The notes under the pieces were generated by a model. The model did not search any database and had not been told where the DNA came from. It saw nothing but the letters and a program-made list of their open reading frames with translations. This document shows, piece by piece, positions 1-6,171 of a DNA stretch of 12,881 bases. The stretch is from Candidatus Fermentibacterota bacterium (GTDB taxonomy: Bacteria > JAFGKV01). Made by a program: the position numbers and the translations under genes. The DNA lies in contig JAFGKV010000288.1 in assembly GCA_016928395.1 (NCBI GenBank), forward strand, positions 1-12,881. Direction: 5' to 3'. Position 1 is the first letter of the stretch. The number at the start of each line of letters is the position of its first letter.

Positions 1-33
1 CCAACTGCCGGCTGTACTCTCAACCCTGAGAAT

Positions 34-58
34 TCTGAGGGAGCCCGGCGTCCTCAGA
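34..58. repeat. Inverted repeat, 7-bp arms
   Basis: TCTGAGG at 34-40 pairs perfectly with CCTCAGA at 52-58 across an 11-nt loop rich in G and C. Neither strand carries a T-run after the stem, so it is not a canonical intrinsic terminator. It sits just before the heptamer array. It could be a structural element of the repeat region or chance. Confidence 0.35.
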
Positions 59-63
59 GGCCG

Positions 64-203
64 CACTGAACCCTGAACCCCGAACCCGATGCCAGTCGGC
101 AATTGGCAGTCGGCAATCGGGACTATCTCCTCACTCCTCACTCCTATCTCCTCACTCCTATCTCCTCACTCCTATCTCCTCACTCCTCACCCCTATCTCA
201 TCC
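64..203. repeat. Compound heptanucleotide repeat, 20 units in one register
   Basis: Read in 7-base steps from 64, the sequence is an almost unbroken series of related heptamers. Three motif blocks follow each other. TGAACCC, TGAACCC, CGAACCC occupy 67-87. AGTCGGC, AATTGGC, AGTCGGC, AATCGGG occupy 94-121. CTCCTCA and CTCCTAT units occupy 127-196. The register does not slip between blocks although the motifs differ. Heptameric short tandem repeats are known from other bacterial intergenic regions, notably heterocystous cyanobacteria, but their role is not settled. Because 7 is not a multiple of 3, translated frames here are meaningless mosaics. Confidence 0.85.
127..196. repeat. Polypyrimidine core: ten CTCCTCA/CTCCTAT heptamers
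   Basis: Ten consecutive 7-bp units run CTCCTCA, CTCCTCA, then alternate CTCCTAT and CTCCTCA, ending CTCCTCA, CCCCTAT. The alternation produces a 14-bp super-repeat in three perfect tandem copies at 145-186, with another copy at 124-137. The plus strand is wholly C/T apart from one A per unit. The minus strand, which is the operon's sense strand, is therefore G/A-rich. Such tracts are prone to slippage and unusual helix structure. I infer copy-number variation between strains but cannot test it here. Confidence 0.85.
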
Positions 204-234
204 CCGGCCTTGCCCAAGAGAACATGCAAAGTCC

Positions 235-299
235 GTACTCGTGCTCGATTTCCTCTGCTCGCCGATCACGATTACGACAACGATATCGATCCCGACCCC
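235..299. repeat. Degenerate hexanucleotide repeat (GAYNNC units)
   Basis: Six hexamers in a row all begin GA and end in C: GATCAC, GATTAC, GACAAC, GATATC, GATCCC, GACCCC at 264-299. Three looser hexamers (GTACTC, GTGCTC, GATTTC) lie at 235-252, separated by 11 nt with a one-base shift of register. In one plus-strand frame the core reads as alternating Asp-x dipeptides, which can fool gene finders into calling a small acidic protein. No ribosome binding site or codon bias supports translation. This is a second repeat class beside the heptamers. Confidence 0.65.
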
Positions 300-313
300 G
301 GGGCGGGCGGAGT

Positions 314-382
314 CAGAGCTTTGCCCCTACGAGGCAACGGTTCCTCGCAGAGTTTTGTAGGGGAGGGCGTCTCTGCCCTCCC
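314..382. repeat. Nested inverted repeats, MITE- or REP-like
   Basis: CCCCTAC at 324-330 pairs with GTAGGGG at 357-363. Inside that pair, CGAGG at 330-334 pairs with CCTCG at 343-347 around an 8-nt loop. A further perfect stem, 361-382, follows immediately. The near-identical decamers CAGAGCTTTG (314-323) and CAGAGTTTTG (348-357) form direct repeats on the same strand. The combination of stacked palindromes and direct repeats in about 70 bp resembles dispersed palindromic elements of the REP or MITE sort. No open frame for a transposase is present. Whether other copies exist in the genome cannot be told from one window. Confidence 0.55.
361..382. repeat. Perfect 8-bp hairpin, 6-nt loop
   Basis: GGGAGGGC at 361-368 is exactly complementary to GCCCTCCC at 375-382 with the loop GTCTCT. 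It lies about 105 bp past the last operon gene on the minus strand. There the stem is followed by CTACAAAACT rather than a T-run, so factor-independent termination is unlikely. The stem could still stabilise the 3' end of the operon transcript if transcription reaches it. Confidence 0.6.
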
Positions 383-423
383 GCACGCCGCTGGGCACCC
401 CGCGATGCTGGTCGGGCCTGACA

Positions 424-460
424 GCCGATAGCCAACAAATGAACCCTGAAACCCGGACCC
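424..460. repeat. Second cluster of heptamer-array motifs, one inverted
   Basis: TGAACCC recurs at 440-446, followed by degenerate copies to 460, in the same orientation as the block at 67-87. Just before it, 424-435 is an inverted copy of the TTGGC-NN-TCGGC core of the 94-121 block, matching 10 of 12 bases. The two clusters bracket the hexamer repeats and palindromes between them, about 330 bp in all. Confidence 0.5.
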
Positions 461-487
461 TCGCGGCCGACGGCGAAGCGTGGGCCA

Positions 488-1714
488 TCATCCCCGTGCC
501 CCTCCCGCCGCCAGGCGCCGGATGGCATCGGCGGTGAGGTCGGCCGTGCGGTCCCAGGTGTACGTGGCGGCGATGCGGCGGCCTTCGGCGATCAGCCGGC
601 GCCGCAGGGCAGGGTCGGCTCTCAGCCCTACAATGGCTTCGGCCAGCATATCGGGCGAGTGGGGATCAACCACGAGAGCCGCATCCCCTGCCATGTCGGC
701 CATGGGGGTGTCAGTTGCCGTAATCACTGGACACCCGCAGGCCATGGCCTCAAAAGCAGGCAAGCCGAACCCCTCTACGAGCGAGGGAATGAGCAGCATC
801 GTCGCCCCTCGGTACAGACCCCCAAGCTGCGCATAGCCGACCGGCGCCGCCCGGTGAACGGCAGGAACATCGTGTGGATCCATCGCCGAGCGAAGCTCAC
901 GAAACCGTTCCCGTGACGCCCCCACCAGCACCAGATGCACATCTTTCCATTGTCGCCGCGCCCGATGCCACCCCTCCAGCACCATTGGCACGTTCTTGCC
1001 CGGCCCGGCGCTGCCCACGCACAATGCATAGGGCCAGCCCGGCGCGAATGCGGGGCCGTCCACGCCAAGCTGGGGGCTTACCCCTTCCGGCGTCGGGGTG
1101 ATGCGCGAACGAGGTACCCCCAGCACGCTCGTCAGCGCTTCTGCCGTTCGCTGGGATACGGCCAGGTGGTGCTCCGCTTTCGCCAGCCTGACATAATGGG
1201 CGCGGTACGAGGCAGGCACGCGGCCTGACGGGAAGAACAGGGCAGGATGCTGGATGAACGCCAGATCATGGCAGACCACCGCGTGATGGCGGGCCCATGA
1301 TGGCGAGGGAACCACCAGTTGCTGGGAGCTGACGAATACGTCCAGACGCAGCGGCGCGAGGGCGGCCCTCGTGGCACGCTCGACCCACAGAGCAGGAATC
1401 CGGGCCAGAAGCCCCATGGCGCCCCCGGCCGGCCGCCACCGCGGAGTCAGGCCGACGGTGCGTGCCCCGGGCCACAATGCGTGGAGGCAAACCGGGGGCT
1501 CATGCCCCTCTAGTATGCCCAGTACGCAGCATGCATCAGGAAGCCTGGCCGCAAGCCGGGGCAGCATTTCCTCCAGATATCTCCCCACCCCTCCGAGGTT
1601 GCCTGCAGAGCCGTCGGCAGGGCCGGGGATGGGCATCTCCTCGTCATCCGAGGCATACCGGGGGGCGTTCTCGTACGCCTCGTGGAGCCAGCGGACGTCG
1701 ATACCCAGGTTCAT
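488..1714 (-). CDS. GT4-type glycosyltransferase
   Basis: This 408-residue protein has the two Rossmann domains of the GT-B fold and most resembles GT4 (mannosyltransferase-like) enzymes. These retaining enzymes transfer a sugar from a nucleotide donor to a growing glycan on the cytoplasmic face. The N-terminal donor/acceptor loop is GGVGRY at 41-46. The C-terminal half holds GPGKN at 237-241 and the hallmark E-x7-E motif within EGFGLPAFEAMACGCPVI (314-331), with E314 and E322 as the donor-contacting acids. A glycine- and acid-rich insert of about 20 residues separates the first strand from GGVGRY, longer than usual. The ATG at 1714 overlaps the stop of the upstream radical SAM gene as ATGA, so it is translationally coupled. 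It is the last gene of the operon. The fold assignment is firm; donor and acceptor are unknown. Confidence 0.9.
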   Translation of the reverse strand: MNLGIDVRWLHEAYENAPRYASDDEEMPIPGPADGSAGNLGGVGRYLEEMLPRLAARLPDACCVLGILEGHEPPVCLHALWPGARTVGLTPRWRPAGGAMGLLARIPALWVERATRAALAPLRLDVFVSSQQLVVPSPSWARHHAVVCHDLAFIQHPALFFPSGRVPASYRAHYVRLAKAEHHLAVSQRTAEALTSVLGVPRSRITPTPEGVSPQLGVDGPAFAPGWPYALCVGSAGPGKNVPMVLEGWHRARRQWKDVHLVLVGASRERFRELRSAMDPHDVPAVHRAAPVGYAQLGGLYRGATMLLIPSLVEGFGLPAFEAMACGCPVITATDTPMADMAGDAALVVDPHSPDMLAEAIVGLRADPALRRRLIAEGRRIAATYTWDRTADLTADAIRRLAAGGARG

Positions 1715-3219
1715 GCCCGGCCTCGAAGAGCTCTCGCCAGGCGACGCAGCCGCGCCTCGATTCTCAGCCTCCAGAAGCGGTGTTCAGCGCGCCAGAACGC
1801 CAGATCAGCCAATCGTTTCCGCAGCCATGGCAGCGGGTACTCTCCCAGCCGGTCAGACTCCTCCACGTAGAACATGCTGAACAGGATATCCTCCATGAGG
1901 CCCGCATCCGCAATCCAGGGCAGGCGCCCAGACCGGAGAAAGCCCTGCGGCCCCAGCTCCGCTGCCCAGCCCGCCAGGTCGGCAGGCTCCTGGAGCCCCG
2001 CCTCCAGGGCTCGCGCATACAGCTCTCCGCCAGGATAGGGGCGAAACAAGCCCGGCCCGCATACCACGGATCGGGGAAAACGTCGCTTGAGCCGCGCCAT
2101 GAAGGCGAGGGTATCGAAAAGCTGCGCCCGAGTCTCTCCTGGAATGCCCATCATGAAGAACAAGAGAGGCACGATACCTGCATCGTGGCACGCAGCCACG
2201 GCATGTTCGGTCTCAGCCACCGTGATGTCTTTTTTCAGGAGTTGGAGCACCTCGTCATTGCCGCTCTCGGCGCCCATGCGCAGGCATGCGCATCCGGTCT
2301 CCCGCAGATAGGTGAGGAAGGCGCCGTCCACGAAACCCGGCCGGAACATGTCGGCACGGACATTTGCCTCCCACCGCACATGGGGGTATTGCCGGTGAAG
2401 GTGATCGAGGATACTGGTCACCCGGTCGATATCGCCGATGAATAGGTCGTCCATAAACCACACGTGATCGATCGTGCCGGGCTCAAGCAGCAGATCCAGC
2501 TCAGCGGTCACCTGGTCGACCGGTCGTTTGCGCCATCGCCTGCCCAGGAGCAGCTCATTGGGACAGAAGGCGCACCGGTAGGGACACCCCCGGGAGGTCA
2601 GGACATCCGTTCCCCGTACCATTCTGCCCCCGGGGATGCGGCGGGGCGCGTAGGATGCCGGATCGATTAGGTGGTACGCCGGCGAGGGAAGAGCTCGTAT
2701 ATCCGGCAGGGCCGGCTCACCGTTTCCCACGAGGGCTCCATCCTTCCGGCACAGCACGCCGGGGATTTCCAGCGGCTCGCCTGCATCGGCCAATATCGCA
2801 GCCAAGTTCACAGCCGATTCGTCCGCCTCCCGCGGCAGCACGAAGTCGGCGGCGGGATCCATGGCCGTACCCCGGGGAAACAGACTGGCGTGAGCCCCGC
2901 CCCAGACGATGGGAACACTGGGGGCAAGGGCTCGAACCTGCCGGGCAATGGCCAGCCCATGGGCGACCTGCACGGTCATGGCGGAGATGCCCACGAACAA
3001 AACATCCCGATTCAGACTCTCATGGATCCACGCCCGAGTCGCCTCCTTGGCGTGGCAGCGCGCATCGTGGAGGCGTACGACAAATCCACCGCGCTCCAGG
3101 GCGGCAGCCAAAAAGAGCAGGCCCATGGGCAGGCTGCGGCCCGGGTCCGAGGACAGTTCCTCGCCGGGATCGGCGGCATTGCTGCCCGGATAGACCAAAA
3201 GGATCTGCTTCCGGGTCAC
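1711..3219 (-). CDS. B12-binding-type radical SAM enzyme (second in operon)
   Basis: This 502-residue protein has an N-terminal cobalamin-binding-like Rossmann domain (about 1-150, with the typical WGGAHAS at 106-112). A radical SAM barrel follows, with the 4Fe-4S motif C212-x3-C216-x2-C219 in GCPYRCAFC. Further radical SAM signatures are GAESGNDEVL in the middle of the barrel and MGIPGE after it. This family (BchE, cobalamin-dependent methylases and relatives) methylates or rearranges unactivated carbon or phosphorus. The usual DxHxxG histidine that ligates cobalt is not visible; the equivalent region reads DARCH near residue 52. Cobalamin may be bound without a histidine ligand, or the domain may be degenerate. 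The start is GTG at 3219, overlapping the upstream stop as GTGA. The C-terminal 60 residues are Arg-rich. The substrate is probably a sugar or lipid of the glycan made by its neighbours (inference). Confidence 0.9.
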   Translation of the reverse strand: MTRKQILLVYPGSNAADPGEELSSDPGRSLPMGLLFLAAALERGGFVVRLHDARCHAKEATRAWIHESLNRDVLFVGISAMTVQVAHGLAIARQVRALAPSVPIVWGGAHASLFPRGTAMDPAADFVLPREADESAVNLAAILADAGEPLEIPGVLCRKDGALVGNGEPALPDIRALPSPAYHLIDPASYAPRRIPGGRMVRGTDVLTSRGCPYRCAFCPNELLLGRRWRKRPVDQVTAELDLLLEPGTIDHVWFMDDLFIGDIDRVTSILDHLHRQYPHVRWEANVRADMFRPGFVDGAFLTYLRETGCACLRMGAESGNDEVLQLLKKDITVAETEHAVAACHDAGIVPLLFFMMGIPGETRAQLFDTLAFMARLKRRFPRSVVCGPGLFRPYPGGELYARALEAGLQEPADLAGWAAELGPQGFLRSGRLPWIADAGLMEDILFSMFYVEESDRLGEYPLPWLRKRLADLAFWRAEHRFWRLRIEARLRRLARALRGRA

Positions 3220-4313
3220 CGCACGACTCCGGGCGCGGCATGATGGCAGCCTCGGCAGAGCTCGGGAATCCGCCCTCGGGATAGCCCATCCCGCATGGCG
3301 CGGTAGCCGGGCCCATTCCAGATGCTCTTGAACGAACTCGACCGCAAGTCACCCAGAGCCGCGGTTTCGGCATAGGGTAACGCGCAGCAGGGAGTAAGGA
3401 ACCCCTCCCACGTGACGTAGGGATAGTCCCACAGGTAGAAGCACGGGATGAAGGCCTCGGGCCATAGAGCCCGATCCAGTTTCGTGTACACGAAAGGCAA
3501 ATTCAGCTCTGCAGCCCTGCGCTCTGCCGCGAGCGTCATGCGCCGCGCACGCTCAATGCTCTCCACGGCCATGGGGTCAGTGCCCTCAGGCTTCCAGCGG
3601 GCGCTGAGGTCGCAGAAGCTGATGCGATCGACCTTCAGCTGTGCGCCCAGTTCCACGAACTCAACCAGTTCGCCCACATTGGGCTCCATGACCACCAGAG
3701 CCAAAGCCACGGAAGGCCGCGCGCTCAGCTCGCATACCGCGCCCACCTGGTGCACGATCTGGTCAAACCTGCCGCCCCGGACAACCTGATGGGTCGAGGC
3801 CGTCGCCGCATCCAGGCTGACCCCGATCTCACCCAGCCCGGCCTCGACCAGCTCCGCCACGCGCGCCGGGGTCAGGAGTACACCATTGGTGTTCAGGCCG
3901 ATCGTGGCCATCGGCGCCCGGGCCTTCACCGCTCTGGCCATGGCAGCCAGGTCGTGGTTCAAGAGCGGCTCTCCCAGACCGTGGAGCGTCACATGCTGGA
4001 AATGCCGGAAGTGAGCCAAGAGCTTCTCGAAAGTAGACAGCGACATGTGCCCCTGATGTTGGGGAGGGCCCAGCGTTGAACGGGAGCACTGGGCACAGGC
4101 CATGTTGCAGCGGCTGCTCACCTCGAACTGGAGGAATCGGGGCCAGGAGGCCACGCGGGTGGGCCGTCGCCGCACCGCCACCGCCGCGGCGATGTGATTC
4201 AGGGTGGCCGCGGCCCCCACCGAGTGTGCCAGGGCGATCATTCTCGCGAGCCTTCCCTGAGGTTTCTCCACGCGGGCGCGGGATGCGGCGGGGCGCAGAC
4301 TCTCGGCGCTCAT
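3216..4313 (-). CDS. Radical SAM/SPASM domain protein
   Basis: The 365-residue product carries C69-x3-C73-x2-C76 (CNMACAQC), the radical SAM 4Fe-4S motif, with GEP at 114-116 and GLNTNG at 139-144. The C-terminus has a short SPASM-like set of cysteines (C291, C309, C310, C353, C356), including the closing CRGC before the end. SPASM proteins hold extra Fe-S clusters and act on peptides or sugars, for example in peptide maturation or amino-sugar dehydrogenation or epimerisation. About 57 residues precede the barrel, with a hydrophobic stretch near 25-47. I chose ATG at 4313 because it forms an ATGA overlap with the upstream glycosyltransferase stop. The same frame stays open to 4460, but that extension lies inside the neighbouring gene. 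The stop overlaps the downstream GTG. Substrate unknown; a sugar modification would fit the context. Confidence 0.88.
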   Translation of the reverse strand: MSAESLRPAASRARVEKPQGRLARMIALAHSVGAAATLNHIAAAVAVRRRPTRVASWPRFLQFEVSSRCNMACAQCSRSTLGPPQHQGHMSLSTFEKLLAHFRHFQHVTLHGLGEPLLNHDLAAMARAVKARAPMATIGLNTNGVLLTPARVAELVEAGLGEIGVSLDAATASTHQVVRGGRFDQIVHQVGAVCELSARPSVALALVVMEPNVGELVEFVELGAQLKVDRISFCDLSARWKPEGTDPMAVESIERARRMTLAAERRAAELNLPFVYTKLDRALWPEAFIPCFYLWDYPYVTWEGFLTPCCALPYAETAALGDLRSSSFKSIWNGPGYRAMRDGLSRGRIPELCRGCHHAAPGVVR

Positions 4314-5254
4314 CTCACGCGAATCGAATAGGTGTGATGCGCGGAGAGCAGCATCCTGTTGAATGCCCTCTTCCGCTGCCAGTTCGCGTTGCAGAAGCCA
4401 AGAACCGAAAGCAGGGCGGCCAGAAATAGATTGAGCCGGGCGCACACCAAAGTCGTCCATCGCACCAATGCCCCTGCGCCGGGCCCGTGGCGCGCGGAGA
4501 AGTAGATATACTTACCCTCGTACGAACGGGCCAGCTGCAGCCCTTGGGGCAGAGTCCTCCATGTCGCCCCCATGTCATGCACCACCCGGACGGCGGGGAC
4601 GTAGTACCGCTGCCACCCGGCCCGCGCCATGCGATAGGCCCAGTCGATGTCTTCATAGTAGGTAAAGAAGCGCTCATCCATGCCGCCGGTGGCATCCAGG
4701 GCCGCGCGCCTGACCAGGAGGCAGGAGCCGGCCGGTGCATCCACCGGCCGGGGATCCTGTTCGCTCAGGGAGGGGGGGACGCCGCTGAAGCCGATATCCT
4801 TGAGCCTCCGGGGCAGGAGCCATCCCAGCGGCGAAAGCCCCAGGAGATGGGGCAGGAGCCGGGGGAACCGGGCATAGGAGATCTGTGGAGCACCCTCAGG
4901 AGTCACCAGCATGGGACTGGCCGCACCGACCCCGGGGTGTTCCTCCATGAACCGTACGAGCCCCTCCACCGCTCCCTGGGGGAGGATGCAATCGGGATTA
5001 AGAAGCAAGAGATAGTCTCCTCCTGCCGTGCTCATACCCGCATTGGCGCCCCTGGCGAACCCAGCATTCTCCTCGCTCCGCAGCAGAATCACGCCATCGA
5101 ACGCCGCGACAGCCTCGGCGGTGCCGTCGTCCGATGCATTGTCCACCACGATGTGCTCATACGTGCCGTCCATGGGACGAGCCTCCACCACCGAGGCAAG
5201 ACAATTGACCACATGGTCGCGGGCATTGAAGGTCACTGTCACGATGGAGACCAT
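4310..5254 (-). CDS. GT2 glycosyltransferase, rhamnosyltransferase-like
   Basis: This 314-residue protein has a GT-A fold of family 2. It starts with the nucleotide-binding strand VSIVTVTFN, followed by VDNASDDGT at 37-45, and NPDC at 86-89 takes the place of the DxD metal motif. The acceptor/catalytic segment GMDERFFTYYEDIDW is at 191-205, with the base probably in EDIDW, and H226 follows. This arrangement is typical of WbbL-like rhamnosyltransferases of cell-wall and O-antigen pathways. A hydrophobic stretch near 263-288 suggests membrane attachment at the C-terminus. I placed the start at ATG 5254 because an AGGAGA site stands 4 nt upstream and the family motif begins at once. The frame stays open to 5422, but that 56-residue Gly/Pro-rich extension lies within the preceding gene. 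The gene overlaps the upstream GT2 gene by 16 bp. Confidence 0.9.
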   Translation of the reverse strand: MVSIVTVTFNARDHVVNCLASVVEARPMDGTYEHIVVDNASDDGTAEAVAAFDGVILLRSEENAGFARGANAGMSTAGGDYLLLLNPDCILPQGAVEGLVRFMEEHPGVGAASPMLVTPEGAPQISYARFPRLLPHLLGLSPLGWLLPRRLKDIGFSGVPPSLSEQDPRPVDAPAGSCLLVRRAALDATGGMDERFFTYYEDIDWAYRMARAGWQRYYVPAVRVVHDMGATWRTLPQGLQLARSYEGKYIYFSARHGPGAGALVRWTTLVCARLNLFLAALLSVLGFCNANWQRKRAFNRMLLSAHHTYSIRVR

Positions 5255-6171
5255 CGGGTCTCCTGTATCAGCCTGCGGAGTGCGGCCCGGTAGAAAAGGT
5301 CGTGAACAAACCGGAAGTAGGGCGCCCGCAGGGCGGGCACCGCCGTGCACACCGGGGCCCATGCCTCGACCACCGCCAGCACCGGCCGGCTGTGGGCGAG
5401 AGCCCGCCGCGCCCGCGCCCATGGGGTGTCACGGCCGAGGGTGATGAGGCCGGGAATCGTGGCATCAGCGATGAGTGCGCCCTGCGCCAGGCTTTCCATG
5501 CGGGCGAGACTGCCGCGAAGGGTCACGGGGTGATGGTGATAGCCCACGGCGGCCGGCTCGTAGTGGAAACGCATGCCTCGTTGGCCCAGGCGTGCGCCCA
5601 GTTCGACATCCTCGAACGCCGCCCCGGGAAACCGTTCGCTGAATCCGCCGGCCTCACAGACAAACGAACGGGCCACCGAGATATTGGCAGTCCAGAAGAA
5701 GACCGGCGGCACGTTCATGGGATCGGTGATCTTGTCATAGCAGAACTGGGGCCCCCCGTGCTCCAGCCAGTGCATGAGCGGTGAGATGTGAAGCTCCCTG
5801 CTCCAGGTGACCCGCCCCAGCACCGCCACATCCTCTCCGGGAAACCGGTGATGATGCGCGAGGTGCGCCTCCACCAACCCCGGCGCCGCCACCACGTCGT
5901 CGCCCATGAAAAGCACAAGGCGCCCGTGGGCTGCGGCCAGGCCCCGATTGCGGGCAGTGGCGGGACCCCGGTGATCCTGGCGGATCATGCGCACCGGCAC
6001 GGGCGATTCCCGGGCCCAGAGCTCCACCGAGGCGACTGTGTCATCCACGGAGCCATCATCTACCACAACTACCTCGGCATCGCCCCGCTGGCATTGCCCC
6101 GCGATTTCTTTCAAGCCCCGCATGAGAATCGGGCGCCGGTTGAAGGTGGGGATGATGATGGAGAGAATCAT
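5239..6171 (-). CDS. GT2 glycosyltransferase
   Basis: This 310-residue GT-A fold protein begins ILSIIIPTFNR, with VDDG at 37-40, the metal-binding GDD at 90-92 in LVLFMGDDVV, and FEDVELGARL at 186-195 holding the likely catalytic base. It is a typical inverting family 2 enzyme that adds one sugar to a lipid-linked or soluble acceptor at the cytoplasmic membrane. It differs clearly from the next GT2 (DxD-type GDD rather than NPD), so the two probably add different sugars rather than being recent duplicates. The histidine-rich stretches AHHHRF and YHHHP are unusual but scattered. Its ATG at 6171 overlaps the upstream membrane-protein stop as ATGA, and its 3' end overlaps the following gene by 16 bp. 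Donor and acceptor cannot be read from the sequence. Confidence 0.9.
   Translation of the reverse strand: MILSIIIPTFNRRPILMRGLKEIAGQCQRGDAEVVVVDDGSVDDTVASVELWARESPVPVRMIRQDHRGPATARNRGLAAAHGRLVLFMGDDVVAAPGLVEAHLAHHHRFPGEDVAVLGRVTWSRELHISPLMHWLEHGGPQFCYDKITDPMNVPPVFFWTANISVARSFVCEAGGFSERFPGAAFEDVELGARLGQRGMRFHYEPAAVGYHHHPVTLRGSLARMESLAQGALIADATIPGLITLGRDTPWARARRALAHSRPVLAVVEAWAPVCTAVPALRAPYFRFVHDLFYRAALRRLIQETRWSPS
5259..5264 (-). promoter_or_regulatory. Ribosome binding site deciding the GT2 start at 5254
   Basis: AGGAGA on the minus strand lies 4 nt before the ATG at 5254, an almost ideal Shine-Dalgarno placement. It lies inside the 3' end of the preceding GT2 gene and supports the short form over the start at 5422. 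Confidence 0.75.

Larger units (their letters stand above)
1..487. other. Gene-free, repeat-rich region downstream of the operon
   Basis: No credible gene is seen on either strand. Short open frames here (for example 89-421 and 210-431 on the plus strand) are by-products of 7-bp and 6-bp repeats and give low-complexity peptides. The stretch lies directly after the last gene of the minus-strand operon, which stops at 488. From left to right it holds an inverted repeat (34-58), a compound heptamer array (about 64-203), a hexamer array (235-299), nested inverted repeats (314-382) and a second small cluster of the same heptamer motifs (424-460). I found no hairpin followed by a T-run on the minus strand, so the operon's terminator is not identified. 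Frame 1 of the plus strand is open from the edge to a TGA at 67-69, too short to call. Confidence 0.8.

Noticed and set aside
64-203. CRISPR array
   Set aside because: The units are 7 bp and contiguous with no unique spacers, and no cas gene is present.
361-382. Hairpin as the operon's intrinsic terminator
   Set aside because: The stem is strong, but on the minus strand it is followed by CTACAAAACT rather than a run of T.
89-431. Overlapping small plus-strand frames of 73-110 residues
   Set aside because: They run through heptamer and hexamer repeats, give low-complexity Ser/Leu/Pro or Asp-x peptides and overlap each other in different frames.
1462-2445. Plus-strand frame of 327 residues
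   Set aside because: It is antisense to the GT4 and radical SAM genes, has no family motif, and arises from high third-position GC in the real genes. The same holds for plus-strand frames at 4487-5293, 9566-10426 and 11091-12116.
4314-4460. Longer N-terminus for the SPASM protein (start at 4460)
   Set aside because: The extension lies inside the neighbouring GT2 gene. The ATG at 4313 forms an ATGA overlap like the other junctions.
5255-5422. Longer N-terminus for the rhamnosyltransferase-like gene (start at 5422)
   Set aside because: The extra 56 residues are Gly/Pro-rich and lie inside the preceding GT2 gene. An AGGAGA site points to the ATG at 5254, where the GT2 motif begins.
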